Assembly (NCBI RefSeq): GCF_037975245.1
Contig: NC_092579.1
Coordinates: 3,496,001-3,560,000 of the forward strand
DNA from: Apostichopus japonicus
Lineage: Eukaryota > Echinodermata > Holothuroidea > Aspidochirotida > Stichopodidae
DNA length: 64,000 nt
Direction of reading: 5' to 3'
Shown here: positions 25,201 through 37,289 of the stretch, piece after piece
Numbering within the stretch: position 1 is the first letter of the stretch
Layout: each line of letters begins with the position of its first letter
Translations under genes and position numbers: made by a program
Notes under the pieces: model-generated
Databases searched by the model: none
Told to the model about the DNA's origin: nothing
What the model saw: the letters and a program-made list of their open reading frames with translations, nothing else

Positions 25201-27687
25201 GGTACGATCAAGTAAATGATTCACCTGTTCCATACAAACACTGTGAAGTACTTCTTGGCAATCAAACATTCTTGATACCCAGATCCTCAAGGAGGATAAA
25301 TTTCAGATGATGAAAAGATGGTCCCATGATACGAGTTAAAAACCATCATATGTTCCTAAATAGGACCAGCTTCTTAGTTTCGACAGAAGTTTCTCTACAC
25401 CATCATCTATGAAAGAATGGTTAACTGTAATGTTGGGTGAGTCAAGTGGCTGGCATATGACTTCCTGTGTCTACTAAAGGACTGCCATTTGCTAATTACC
25501 ATATAAACTAGGGATGCACTGGATCCAAATGTTTGGATCCGGCCTGAACCGGATTTTGCCGGATAGTACATGAAATCCGGCCGGAACCGAATTTTTTCGT
25601 TACACAAAAGAAAATCATTCAAAAGTAGAAGTATGAAACAAGGAGTATTATTTTGGTTAATCTTTAGAAAACAGTGGGTCAGACCATTGAGAAAATTAAA
25701 TTAAACATGTTAAACCTAATTTTTCCTTACTTTGAATGTTTTTATTAATTTTTGGAAATAGTTTACATTGATTTAAGTTAATACCAACACCTTTTTAAGG
25801 AATAATTCAGGCCAGATTTTGAAAAAGATCCGGCCAGATTTTGAAAAAGATCCAGCCGGATTTTGAAAAATATCCGGCCGGAACCGGATAATTGCTCACT
25901 ATCCGGCCGGATAGTCCGGCCGGACCGGATATACGGTGCTTCCCTAATATAATCTAATCAACAAAAGTATCTCGGACTATTCCTTACTTTATTGCCTTGA
26001 TGAGATTCCAGTCAGCCAGACCCGTTAATTGTCCTTTCATCTCTCTAGTTCTGCCATGGACAGTGATTATCTGAGCTCCTGCTCTCTCTAACATCTTTGC
26101 ATATTCAACAGTTTTCTCTAAAGTTTCAAGGACCCTGATCTTACATGTCACTGGAATGGAAAGGTTCTTGTGAGCATGGTTGACTGAAAGGGAAAGAAAA
26201 GAAAAATAGTTCAGTGAATCCCAACGGTTGGTTGGGAAGCCAACAGGAGTTCATTTTGAAAACCAGTCCAAGTGATGATCATGGAGGAACAATGGCTTAT
26301 ATCAAGACTTCGCAGTTTCAGTGTTCAGGGAATTACCTTCCTGTGCTTTCCAAATAGCATCAAGATGTAAATCAAAGAGGTGATGGCATGGATGTGTACT
26401 TACTTATCTTAAAGACGAGATCCCATTCGTCCTGCAAAAATGCACCGTAGTGACCTGAGAAAGCAAAGCAAATGTGCACATAATTCCTTCACCTTTCATG
26501 TGAATAATAATAAATGATTGTGTCATTAATGAAAAATGTAACAGGAGAAACACATTCAGCAAACTTTACATGAAATCCGAAACAAATTACTTGTGTGTAA
26601 AAGTAAGTTGGCCTGATGTTTCGATCCTAGCAGGATCTTCTTCAGAGGCTAAATGATAAGTCACAAATTACTTGTGACGGAAACACTTACTTTGAGAGAA
26701 ACTCTGCAGATTTGTCAAAACTGTTTTAAGTATGTCAAAGACCAAATGAATAATTGCTCACTACTGTATGTCTTTCGTAACTTTATTTTTATGAGCAAAG
26801 ACCTTTCTTGAAAACTTGATCAAACACATGAGATCATATGAATCGTATGAGTAAAACTTAAGCATCTGTGATGCAGCTCACCTCTGCGGGCAATACCCTG
26901 AGGACATCCAAGATTTAGATCCACACCCTGACAAATGTGTTCCACATGTCGAGCTGCTTCCAAGAATACATCTGGATCATTAGCACAGAACTGATGGTTT
27001 CAAAATTAAATAGCAGATTAGCCTGTTGCTTGGACAGTTTTAAACAGAAGATAGAATAGCAACATGGATCATTGAAAGCCCCATCAGACAGTTATTTAAA
27101 TTGTTTCCTTTTGCTGCAAAGCACTTACCTTTTTCAATATTTTAAAAAGTTGTTCTTGAAAGTCATTGTGCAGAACAATCTTATGAACTGGAATTAGTTT
27201 ATCATGATAATATTTGCCTCACATGTTTATCAGACTTTGAACAGAAATTGAACGATTAAAAGTAGTTGCATGTAATGCACTACAAAAATAGGAATGATTA
27301 TCAAAAGAAGGAAAAGCTAATTATGACTTTTTTATTCATTGTCATTCATTCATTGCAATGACCACACATATTATCAATTTTAAAATATTGCTCAAGGGTT
27401 TGAAACACTTGGTCACCGCATCCCTGACGTATTTTACAAAGATTTTTGTTACAAACCTGAAAAATCAAAGGTTTATCTTCACCATTTGTCTCCATAGCAA
27501 CCTTTCTGTAAGCTGCATCCCTGCAAAATAGATGAGAATGGTACATGGGAGTGTAACACAACTGGGCTCCATGACGACGACTCAGGAGTCTCCATGGTAA
27601 CTCGCTCTGGGCAACCATTGGAGCAACAACGTATTTCGCTCCGCCAAGACTCGTCTGCCAGAAATCATGACCACTTTTCTTTTCCAT
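16237..27687 (-). CDS. DUS1L: tRNA-dihydrouridine(16/17) synthase DUS1L, complete (10 exons, 540 aa)
   Basis: Exons in transcript order: 27687-27457, 26990-26882, 26454-26404, 26183-25988, 25066-24963, 22610-22466, 21687-21505, 18354-18221, 17121-17011 and 16595-16237. They sum to 1623 bp with all phases consistent. The family reduces uridine to dihydrouridine in the tRNA D-loop using FMN and NAD(P)H. Visible motifs are [10 protein letters not shown] near residue 18 (FMN site), [18 protein letters not shown] with catalytic-type Cys106, [28 protein letters not shown] and GVMSAEGNLHNP, in the family order. After the TIM barrel and helical domain comes a Cys-rich segment [18 protein letters not shown] matching the DUS1L C-terminal region, then a lysine- and glutamate-rich tail from [16 protein letters not shown] to the stop. 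The protein is somewhat longer than human DUS1L (about 473 aa as I recall), mainly in the tail. Family assignment is very strong. Confidence 0.95.
17011..17121 (-). CDS. DUS1L: DUS1L exon 9, cysteine-rich segment
   Basis: This exon encodes the Cys-rich block [11 protein letters not shown] followed by CKQCCKKKC and a final Cys in PADCTG. The number and spacing of cysteines suggest metal binding, and the same block occurs in vertebrate DUS1L. Borders: acceptor TTCTTCCAG and donor GTAAGC. Confidence 0.88.
18838..18942. repeat. Tandem repeat unit interrupted by a transposon (left part)
   Basis: This stretch (TCTGTGGGAGCAAGAGCAAT ... TATATATGTAAGTTATTATGTA) is the same unit found in tandem at 21165-21450. 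The array is split by the element at 18943-21159. Confidence 0.75.
18987..19150. repeat. Polypurine (GA-rich) tract
   Basis: About 150 bases consist almost only of A and G on the plus strand. It creates long spurious ORFs rich in K, R, E and G on plus and S, F, L and P on minus. It lies inside the composite element in DUS1L intron 7. Confidence 0.85.
20080..20462 (-). mobile_element. hAT-like miniature element, copy 2, inverted relative to copy 1
   Basis: A 383-bp element starts CAGTGGCGGAGC and ends GCTCCGCCACTG, flanked by the identical 8-mer CCGCCGCG on both sides (20072-20079 and 20463-20470). Read on the minus strand it matches the 6030-6426 copy along its length. It has inserted inside the composite element at 18943-21159, so it is the younger event there. 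No ORF is present. Confidence 0.88.
21165..21455. repeat. Tandem repeat, 128-129-bp unit, about 2.3 copies
   Basis: Units at 21165-21293 and 21294-21421 plus a partial third share GCCTAGC...AACATGTAA, TCTGTGGGAGCAAGAGCAAT, AATACACACAAGGTA, CTAGGCCTAA and TTATTTATATATGTAAG blocks. An interrupted unit lies at 18838-18942. The array ends about 50 bp from the donor of DUS1L exon 7. Confidence 0.82.
22844..24473. mobile_element. 1.6-kb element with TIR GGTTGGGCGATAT, non-autonomous
   Basis: The left end GGTTGGGCGATATATCG and the right end ATATCGCCCAACC are inverted. Both ends carry extra inward copies of the TTATCGCGATAAT palindrome. GGTTGGGCGAT termini are common in hAT-like elements. No convincing flanking duplication was found, and no transposase motif is visible in the internal ORFs. 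It lies in DUS1L intron 5. Confidence 0.65.
24504..24866. mobile_element. TTAA-flanked miniature element, copy 1
   Basis: The ends are AGGGTGTGAAGACTCG and CGAGTCTTCAATGCCT, imperfect inverted repeats. The right flank is TTAA and the left is TGAA (one substitution). The sequence matches the copies at 38469-38827 and 61751-62125. TTAA target duplication suggests a piggyBac-like source. It lies in DUS1L intron 5, ending about 100 bp from exon 5. Confidence 0.8.
25509..25946. mobile_element. hAT-like miniature element with TIR TAGGGATGCAC
   Basis: It starts TAGGGATGCACTGGATCC and ends ATACGGTGCTTCCCTA. The flanks ATATAAAC (25501-25508) and ATATAATC (25947-25954) differ at one of eight bases, fitting an aged 8-bp duplication. 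The interior is dense in CCGGCCGG / GATCCGG repeats near both ends. TAGGGATGCACCG-type termini are typical of Charlie-like hAT elements. It lies in DUS1L intron 4. Confidence 0.78.
26596..26680 (-). repeat. Dispersed repeat with hammerhead-like core, copy 1
   Basis: On the minus strand it reads CTGAAGA, then a hairpin GATCC-TGCT-GGATC style stem, then GAAACATC, with GCCT before and AGGC after (26611-26649). The same sequence occurs on the plus strand at 56471-56520. Such motifs occur in the terminal regions of Penelope-like retroelements; no element body is recognised here. Confidence 0.5.
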
Positions 27688-30600
27688 TGGTTTGATTATA
27701 TTTGCAAACTGTTACAAAAAATGGAAAAACAAATTAAAACGTTATTTAAATTTCTGACATTAAGGATAGAAGATGAATTAACAGCTCGTCTATAATTTAA
27801 AGTATATATGGTTCCTTACCAGATCCAATTTACAACATAAGTATTAGCATACACAGAGCAACCAATTCAAATATTTAATCTCCTAATACTGCCGCAAGCT
27901 GCCAGATGACTCGACATCTCTGTAAATCTGGAAAAAAAAATCTACATATTTTTAACACTAAACTAGAAAAGATGACCCCCATAATGCAATTGGAAAAGAT
28001 ACACTTTATCTCCAATAAAGTGAGAGGAAGTAAATTTCTATCAAACCCCCAAAACAATTTAGAAATTTTCAAAGCCACTTATAAACCAAGTAACTGTTCA
28101 ACTCTTCCTTGAATGAAGTCTGATTAAGGTAGGGGGATAAACTTCTGTGGAATGGTCCGTGGCGTATAGAAGGATTTTGTAAAAGAGGGCAGTTGCCATG
28201 GGGTCATTAAAGCCAACACTTTATGTACAATATAAAAATTAAAATTTTAGAAGTCAAATGTAATAAAATAGGTATATATAAGTAGCTCTACATGCGAGAT
28301 TCTGCTAATAACTAGTAAGAAACACCCAAATTCAGGTTGTGACTTGAATTGTTATGGGAGGGCCAGTTGCAAATGAAGTATTTTATAAAGGAGGAGTGCT
28401 ACTAAGGTCAACTCTCATGTATGGGGATCTGGGGACCCCCCCCCCCCCCTCCCAAAACATTGAGAGGTCAAATGATGCATTCTGAGGTATATTTCAACTA
28501 GAACTTAGTTAGGTCTATGCCTAAGTATGAATATCCCTCAATGCAAGGTTTGTGTGAGGTTGAAAACACAGGGGGAAGGAGGGATTGTACACCAGCCCAA
28601 TTCTTCCCGGTCTCAATGCAAAATTCCCCTACCTGAATTATTTCAACCTGAATAATGATCAGATGTGAGGAACCATCCCCCCCCCCCTTCCCTTTTTGGC
28701 ACATGTGACTGTCATCCTGCTCTTGTAGGATTGCTTCCACATGCATCCATTTAGGACCAACAACACACAGAGTAAAAAGGTTCTCAAAAGTCATTTGGGC
28801 CAAACTAAGATAGGGGACTGAGAAGAGGTAGGACATCTGCCTAGTTCCTACGCATGATGGCTTTAAGTTCAAAGTTCAAGCTGGCCTAGCCTACTTGCCA
28901 CTTAATATACATTCCGTGGCTAATCTAGTTTGTTGTAGCAAGAAAACCTCAAATAAGTCAGGAGTCGATTACGATAAGCATGCCTGATTAATGGTAATGA
29001 TACTAGATTCACGAAATAAACATTTTGTCCCAGTATTACAGACTTTCTACATTAAAACACATATAAATATGGACTAAACCCACGATGCAATTTAAAGTGA
29101 TGGTACTTCTTCTTCTGCTGTGCTTTACTTTAATGAAGAGTGACAAACATTTTCTGTACATCAACATTCAACAAGATATGTTGGAGATGTCGTTTTCTTG
29201 GAATCATCATCAAGAAAAATAATCCAAATTGCGTCATCAATAACAAAGATATTACACCAACTAGAGGTAGTCCGACCGCCAACAAATTATATTAGGGGAA
29301 TTGGCGGTGTTGCTCATGATTCATTCCTGGTGCCAAAAAATGACTAAATTACAGAATTGAATTAGCCAAAATGGCAAAATAATTTATTCATACTATAATG
29401 TGAAAACAATGTATAACCTCCACATCGGGATCAAACCCGAAAGCTGTCTCCTTCAATGGAGTAAAGAAGGACGTATTACTGTGATAAGTAATAAATAGAA
29501 ATAATATTTAGTATCGAAGTCTCTAGAAAAGTAGATGGCTACCGCCCACCATCTTTCTTAGATATTTACCACAGATTGCTTTCTCAACCAGGCTGGGCGC
29601 CTATAGATCTTTGGTGAATGTCGTATCCGTCGGTTGGATTTCTTTTCTCAAAATAATTATTTATAGCGCCATCACTTTGTGAATCCATTCACGCAGAAGA
29701 AAATCTGGTCACCATTACCACAACCAGGAAAACTGTCATTAATCGCTTGATCTGATATTTTTCTTGACAAATTTGCAAAGGACAGTTAGATCCACCAAGG
29801 TCTGTTGGTTTTTACAACTTTTAAGGTTTGTAACTCTCATGTCACAGATTAAGAGATCCGAACGCTAGGAGGAGTGTCCGTGCTTAGGCCTGTAATAGTT
29901 GTACACTGTACAGTATCGGCCCCTCTTCGAATTCTTTATAACACACGGTTGGTAATGAATGATAGGAGATTATGGTGTTACACTTACTACTAGTACTACT
30001 TGGTTAGGCCTGCCTAACGTTGATATGATAGGCCTTACGGTAGGCCGAATGTACACGAAGTTATTGTACCGGCACACGTCAGGTACCAAGTATTCATGTT
30101 TTCATGTAAACAATGTATCGAAAGGCACTCATTGGTATGTGGAACATTGAAATTTGAAGGGAAAAAGGCCTAAATGTTATATTCCAAGTTCCAACTGAGG
30201 CCTCATTCTTATTACCAATACAATAGTATCATTTAACCGTTAGTCATACTCAGTCATGTTGAACAATATATTGGAATGTATAACAAGTTAGTCACTATAG
30301 CGTAGGTGCAATAGGCGTTCCTAACAATACGAATTATCACAACAACAAGAAACAGCAATGTGTTGTTATGTCATATATTTAAACTGACAATTTCTCATTG
30401 CTCAATCCGTTGTTGGGTTAGTCCTACCATTGGCATTACCAATGCAAATCAATTTGACTGATTATGATATCACTGCTAAGCTGTCAATGTTGGTTACCAG
30501 TGTTTGGTCTGGATGGTTTATTACACATAGGTCTAAGCCATCCCAGACGACAGATTATTCCTTAAGAAAAAAGAAAAAGGGTAAGTTTATAGAAAACAGG

Positions 30601-31219
30601 AATTATCCATTAAGCATTCTAAATGAGAATATGAAACAGTCAAACTTAAAACTTAAGTACAAATCATATTAGCTACCTAACTGTTAAATTATAAGAGGTG
30701 CAATGCATGGATGTGAGTCCAAAATTTTCTCACCTAAGAAATTAATTCAATGCATACAGTTCCATGTAGAGTTATTAATTTTAATAATTACAGTTATGGA
30801 ATGCTTTGAAGGGATTTTGTAGGATTAATACTCAGCTTTTATTTATTCAGATGATCAGATAACATGTGATTGCAAGATTTTTGTTATTGACACAAGGAAA
30901 GAAGCAAGAATCATGAACAGGGCTTGATTGTTACAAATTTATGACCAGATTATGCGCAAATCTATGCCTTCAGACAGATACTCCAAGCTTCAGTCTTCTT
31001 CAATTTAAACTTTAGCAGATTTGCATTGTATTTATTAATAACGTCTTTCAATATTAATCTTATCTCAACTCGATTATTATTCAGTCAAGTGTGTTATTTA
31101 CCGGTTAAGTAAACATCCAGCCCATTTTGCTTTCACAGTTCTGAGATGACACCCTCCACAAAATATTGCAAAATCTGTAATGTCCACTTTTCACTAGAGC
31201 GATCAATTTTTCTTTGCAG
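27688..31219. other. Divergent intergenic region between DUS1L and epsin
   Basis: The two genes diverge from this 3.5-kb stretch, so it should hold both promoters and any non-coding first exons. Visible are C-rich runs near 28438 and 28678, pyrimidine-rich segments, and TTAGGCCT / AGGCCTGCCTAACG motifs around 29885-30040. A good donor (AAAAAGG|GTAAGTT near 30578) could end an untranslated epsin exon. No TATA box or protein-coding exon is convincing. Small ORFs at 29959-30150 and 30430-30672 show no recognisable domain. Confidence 0.45.
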
Positions 31220-31307
31220 ATCCAAGCAACCTCCGCAGTGATTGGCAAGCTCATTCTTGTAAGGGACCTGTTCCCATCTTTTCTAGACAACGGAATAAAC
31301 GCAAACT

Positions 31308-34300
31308 ATGTCCACCATGAGGAAAATGAAAAATGTTGTGAATAACTATAGCCCCGCTGAAGTCAAGGTCCGAGAGGCCACTTCCAATGATCCATGGGGG
31401 CCTTCAAGTTCCTTGATGTCAGATGTAGCTGATCTAACCTATAACGTGGTCGCCTTTTCGGAGATCATGACGATGATCTGGAAGCGTATTAACGACCACG
31501 GTAAAAATTGGCGGCACGTCTATAAGGCTCTGGTGCTCTTAGATTACATCATAAAGACAGGGTCAGAGCGTGTAGCCCAACAGTGCAAGGAGAACATTTT
31601 CGCTATTCAGACTCTTAAAGATTTTCAGTTTTACGACAAAGATGGTAAAGACCAAGGGTTGAACGTCCGAGAGAAGTCCAAGGCCATGGTATCATTACTG
31701 AAAGATGACGAGAGGCTAAAGACAGAAAGGGAGAGGGCACTGAAAGCCAAGGAGAGATTTGCGATGGCCTCTCAGGCAGTCGGCAGTGCAGGCAGCGATG
31801 AAGTAGAAATAGGGAAACCTGCTGCTGATGAGACACAAAATCCAGAAAGTAAGGGCTGCTTTTGTCTTATTGTGTTTACCAAGTCATCTATCTTCCAGGG
31901 GCTAGTCATCTATCTAACAGGGGTAGGGAAAGGGCCCGGGCAGTACCTCTCTGTCAGAACTAGCACATTCATCTCCCCTTCAAACGTAATGCAAACAAAA
32001 TTTTGTGCTTGAGAAAAATAATACCTACTCAGACACAATCAGTGACATCAAAAATTTGTTTGATAAAGGACTTTGTTGATGTTGATTAAAAAATTAAACA
32101 AATGAAATATTTCAATGAGATATTTGTGGAGATTTTTGTGTAGAAGCTATTGTTAAAGATAGGTAGGAACAACTCTGTAGCATTGCTTGATAGATAGATT
32201 GATAGATTGTTAAACATGTATAAACCTGTAATTAGGAAGACTACATTTCTAGTTTACAATACGTCAATTTTAATTACATTAATGGGTTATATTTCTACAT
32301 ACAGCAAATTTTTAACTTTAAGTTCACTTGATACGTAAGAAAAAGCATAATTCAAGATGCTGTGTTGAAAAGGAGTTATGATTATCTCAAACATACATTT
32401 TGCAAAACTCTGGGAAGAATACATGCCTATATGTGAAAAGTTGTTGTTCACACCCTCTATAGCCTAACATGGTAGTGTGTGTACTGTCCAAAGGAGACAT
32501 TCACTGTATAGGAGGATAATGAATTGAAGGGTTGTCACAATGATCAATGTCAACTGAAAATTTGTATATCGAGCACAGTAGTCTGACCCAAGTTATTGAG
32601 TGCCTCGCAATTATAACCTATTCACAGCACTTTTTAAGATAAGCACCCTATTGATGTAACCAATGGTTATGTCAGCTAGCATCAAGCTCATTTCATATTC
32701 TAATCTCCAGTTTCTGATGCGTCATTTGTTTCTCCCTCCCAAGGGGCTCCTCCTGCCTCTGAGATGGAGCAGGCCAGGCCACAGACAGCAGGAGAAGAGG
32801 AGCTCCAGTTACAGCTTGCGATCGCCATGAGCAAGGAAGAAGCAGCAAAGTCGGAGAAAGAGCAGAAACATGACGATTTGAGACTTCAGATGGCGCTGTC
32901 AGAAAGTGCAGACGACCCCGAAGTAAGTCAAGAGTCAACTTGTTAACATTGGTGAATCCAGGATTTTAAAAAGGGATGGGAATATGGCCCTCAGGGGGGG
33001 GATTCCCTTGTAGGGGGCACCCTTTTTTCTTTGTGTGGGATTGAAAGGGGTGTGGGTTCACCACCCCTGTCCTTCCCTCCCCTCCCCGATGATATTTAAA
33101 CCAGATTGTTATTTGACTCGGTACATTCTTTGTAGCTGTTTGGTAGCACAATGGGGTAAGTCTTGCATCAAATGAAGTGTTCATAGACAAGAGAAACATT
33201 ACTTGCGTTTTTGTTGAATGTTGAAAAATATTTAGCATAGTTGTCCCATGTCTAGATTTATGTAAACTGCAATATAAGTTATGTTTAATTTTGTGACCTA
33301 AATAAAGTGTTAAATTGCTGACAGTGGAAGCGGATGAGGGAGGGAGGGGGGTGGGAATGAAGGAGCATCTGATAGATGTTTTGTTGAACTCAAACCACCT
33401 AATTTGTCAACATTATGTTCTAGTTCTTGTGACAATTTCCTACACTTTGGTTTTGTGGTTTTTAAAATATCTCATCTAAGAAAGATAAAGTCTGTTCTAA
33501 CTAATGCCCCACCCACCCATTGTCATTTCTATAGCTGGCACACGAACAAGCCACATCGACTTTACTCAATCTGGTCGAGACACCGCAACAGCCAACCCCT
33601 CAGGCAGATCCATGGGGGGCAGATCTTCAGCCGAGTGTCCCTGGTAATGATCCCTGGGGTGTACCTGCTGCCACGGTCAGTGCTCCAATTTCTGTAAATG
33701 ACCCCTGGGGGTCGGGTCCATCTCAGACATCCGTTTCACAGCAAGCTCTCGCCGCAAAGGATCCTTGGTCTAGCGATCCTGCTGCCCTACCGTCTGAACA
33801 GCCAGTCCCTAAGCCTGATCCTTGGGGTACTCCACAGGCCATGCAGCCAGTGCATGATCCCTGGGCACCCAGTGCATCGGTACCAATGAAGCCACCTCAG
33901 GATCCAGACTCCGAGTTTGATTTCCTCCGTAACGAAGGGCTCATGTCATCTTCCATCGCCATGACAACTCATACTGTACCACCCTCCTACCCTCCTCTCC
34001 AGACTAACGGAGGCCTACAGCCACAGATGAAGACCAAGCCGGAGGACTTTCTAGGAGCAAATTCCAGTCTGGTCAATCTGGATTCTCTGGTAGGACCAAC
34101 CCAAAGCAATGGACCGGCCCTGACCGCCAGTAATCCATTCCTAATGACTGCTGTGACTGGCGGTGCCATGCAACCCCCGGCATCTAATCCCTTCCATCAG
34201 CAGAGGGCACCTGCTCCAACTATTAACCAAATGAGACAGCAACCTTTCCAGCAGCCAACTGTACCCACAGGGTCCTTTCACACTAGCTTCCCTGCAGCTG

Positions 34301-34383
34301 GGGAACCATCTCTGCCCCCACCTCTTCTCCCTGTAGCAGGATCAACACAACCTCAAGGTGCCCAGGCCAACCCTTTCTTGTGA
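31308..34383 (+). CDS. EPN: Epsin, ENTH-domain endocytic adaptor, complete (3 coding exons, 533 aa)
   Basis: Coding exons are 31308-31848, 32711-32922 and 33535-34383, 1602 bp with phases 1 and 0. An acceptor at 31218/31219 shows the start exon has an upstream untranslated partner. Residues about 1-145 are an ENTH domain (NYSPAEVKVREATSNDPWGP, GKNWRHVYKALVLLDYIIKTG, NVREKSKAMVSLLKD), which binds PI(4,5)P2 and bends membrane. Exon 2 carries two ubiquitin-interacting-motif-like helices, EEELQLQLAIAMSKEE and DDLRLQMALSES. Exon 3 has six DPW motifs (AP-2 binding), a clathrin-box-like LVNLD, and three NPF motifs (EH-domain binding), the last at the very C-terminus (ANPFL). It acts at clathrin-coated pits on ubiquitinated cargo. 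Invertebrates usually have one epsin, so the vertebrate paralogue number cannot be assigned. The reading frame past 31848 is intron read-through. Confidence 0.95.
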
Positions 34384-34391
34384 GCAACAAG
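34384..34391 (+). other. EPN: Epsin 3'UTR start and probable 3'UTR intron donor
   Basis: Eight bases after the stop codon, CAAG|GTGAGT matches a strong donor. A good acceptor (TTTTTATTTTCAG) ends at 34780, followed by TTAATAAATACTAG. This suggests a 3'UTR intron 34392-34780. The junction lies fewer than 50 nt after the stop, so it should not trigger nonsense-mediated decay. Hexamers AATAAA occur at about 34784 and 34795, and the UTR may run further. Confidence 0.5.
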
Positions 34392-35420
34392 GTGAGTAAC
34401 TTTTTAATTCCATCATTTAAAGACATTTGAATGTTATTACATAGATCTATATTCTGTTCCTTTGATCGTGGTTAACTTTAGGTTTGAGATTAACAGCAAC
34501 AATTATACTTATTCCACAGTAATTCTGTATAATCCTGCAATTGTTGCATATTCAGCAATCTCTTCCAGCCTTTCTGATTTCTGGAACGAAAATAAAGCCA
34601 GATGTGTAAATTGCTTTGTGATGCCCTAAAATATCAGGATTTTTTAAAGTTAAAAATCTTCAAATGACACAATGCAATTTTGTCTTTTTTGTTTCATGTT
34701 TTGGCTCTTCACAATAAAACCAAGTTGCTGTAACGTGATGGGCGTCCACTAATCTTCCATTATCTTGTTTTTATTTTCAGTTAATAAATACTAGACAATA
34801 AACCTTGGTGTAACACCTCTTGATTGGAGATGGTTCAGCATTATCCTTGCAGCTAACAGCGACCATCTATCCTGCCCGTGAATTTACTGACATTTTGTTT
34901 CTCTTCCTGTGCCCAAATTTTGTTGTCTCTTTTATAGTTAATTTCAGTAAAAAAATAATCATATTGAACGAAGCTCAACCCCTCACGACAAATTTTGTAA
35001 AAAATTTAGTTATGACATCAAGTCTCATGGGATGGTGAGAAAGAGGGGGTTGGTGTTGTATGATTCCACAGTATTTGAGGAGAAAAAATGTTGTTTAGGT
35101 CGAGAGGATGGTATAAATTTGAATATCTATAAGTTTATGTTATTGAATATTCAGGTACGATCTAAATGAAGTTGATATGTTTTGTAACATATTGTATTTA
35201 AGTTATGTTGTGTTAAGAAGTGGAACACTTAATTAATCATGTGGCATTGGAGAGCGTTCACAAGGAAATTTAAAAGTAATCCTTTGAAGGAAAAATTAAA
35301 ATTGAAGAAAATTGTAATAGCTTGTGAATATTTATAAGTCTTCTTTTAAAGGCGATGGTTTTAATATTTCTGATTTTCTTGGAGTACATTGCGAAGAATA
35401 GGAAGAGGAGGGAAAGATTA

Positions 35421-35469
35421 GATATAAAGAGGGGAGTGATGATATAAAGAGGGGAGTGATGATATAAAG
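35421..35469. repeat. Short tandem repeat, 20-bp unit
   Basis: GATATAAAGAGGGGAGTGAT occurs twice exactly, followed by a partial third copy (GATATAAAG). Confidence 0.9.
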
Positions 35470-37237
35470 TATGGGTGTAAATGGTATCTTAGCAACTGCA
35501 CGGCTCTGTGTGTGGGGCTAAACTGTAACATATTTAGTCTTGTGTTCCTTAATGTTCCTCCGAGTCTTAAGCTGAGCATCAAAAAAAGAAGGGAACATTT
35601 TGGTTGCTTGTATGATATAGAAGTAGATTGCATGTCAAGGGTTTTATTTTCCCACCTGCCAATGAATTTAATGAAACTTTTGTTTGAACCGTTGAAGAAG
35701 CTTACTGCCTTTCATTGCTGAATCGCGTATTAATCACATCCCACTCCTCCACGGATTTCCACTCCAATTAGTTTCTCGAGCGAGTCTGATCTGTACCATC
35801 CCCCAAAAAACTCTGTGAATTGTCTCTCTTTGTCTAAAAAATGTCGAAGCTTGTTACTATCCTTTATACCAGTTAGCGATAAGTAACAATTATTGCAAGT
35901 CGTTCCTGCATGCAATCTGATCTAAGCGCAGGAGCATTAACGTTGAGGATTTTATCGACCTTGGGCATGTATTAATATTTATTTTGTATCTTACCTTTTC
36001 CAGGTAATATCAAACGTGGTATACTGAGAGACTAAACAAAACAACAATCTATTTTGTGCTCATCTTTATTTGTGGTTGAAACACCCTTTGTTTTACCCCC
36101 AAAAACCACAACCAGCAGTGTTAAGCATGTAAGAGTCTCTCTTTAACCCTCTATTGTTTGGATAACTCACCTAGTTTTTAGACAAGGAGTCAATTGGGAA
36201 GTTGGGAGGATGATTTTGTTTGCAACTTAAAAATGTTTGAAGTGTATAAGAAACATCTGCGATGATTTTACAGGTTAACTATAGCACTATTAGTGTTTAC
36301 GAAATTTACAAACAATACTCCACCGATAATTCAAATTGCTTTTAGAAGGTACTGTTGAATCGCATCGCTAATATTGCGATTTAAACACTCTCTCGACATT
36401 CTCTAAAATACAATGAAACAAAAAGTATAAGAATGAATAGTGTTTAAATTGAAAATATTGCATGATGGCATTTATGATTCTCTGTAATATTAATCTCATG
36501 TAATATTTAAAATAGAATTGTGTATTTTTTTTTCCTTTCGCCATAGCTTCCTTCATCCTCTCACCTTTGACTATATAGTCCTCCTCATCACCATTCTATC
36601 ATTTCAAAATGTTTGTTTTTGTTCTTTAGTAGAAGATTTTAGAGTATTTTGTTAGTATTTATGTATGACTGAGACAAGCTCGGTACATATTTAAAAATAT
36701 TTTTGTTTTTGTGTTCACGCCTCTTAACTCTTCATGAGAACATACTAGACTATCCTATAAATTGAATTAATGCAAAATAGAGGTCAACTATAGAATGAAG
36801 TAGATGGTGATTGCCATTGTCTCTTTCAATCTGATCCTGTTATTGTAAATTACTGTCGTGAATATGTTTAAGGGCTGCTTTGATCTGTCGTTACATTGGA
36901 TGAAGGCTTAATCCCTCGCAGGATCAGTAAACTACCCCTGAAGATCCCCAGATTATACCCAACAAATAGGCTCATGGTTATTCATCCATGACAATAGAAA
37001 CAATCTTTCATTTTAATAAAAACAACTCTAGGATTAAATGGCGTACCAGTAAGTAACATTTGTCAAATTTGGTCTGGAAGGTATAGTTGTTTGTAAACTC
37101 ATTGAAGAAGGAAAAAAAATCAAAGGTTTTGGTTTCAAACTGTGTAAGCAAATGCTTTCATAACGAGGTTACCTAATACAAAATAAGACCATAAAAAGTA
37201 TTATCAAGTGTCCTGTAAAAAATGAAGCATCAGTGTT

Positions 37238-37289
37238 TGCTTTGTAAGGAAACATAAAAAATGAAACATCAGTGTTTCCTTACAAAGCA
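37238..37289. repeat. Perfect 16-bp inverted repeat (hairpin)
   Basis: Arms TGCTTTGTAAGGAAAC (37238-37253) and GTTTCCTTACAAAGCA (37274-37289) are exact reverse complements with a 20-base loop. An overlapping direct repeat, AATGA(A/G)... then CATCAGTGTTT, covers the left arm's upstream flank and the loop. It could be a small inverted duplication or a structured RNA; no function is evident. Confidence 0.85.

Noticed and set aside
29415-29450. Possible tRNA B box (GGGTTTGATCCC on minus)
   Set aside because: No matching A box or cloverleaf could be drawn, unlike the SINE at 60955-61313.
31849-32012. Extension of the epsin reading frame to 234 aa at the first stop
   Set aside because: A good donor at 31848/31849 and the in-phase UIM exon at 32711 show this is intron read-through.
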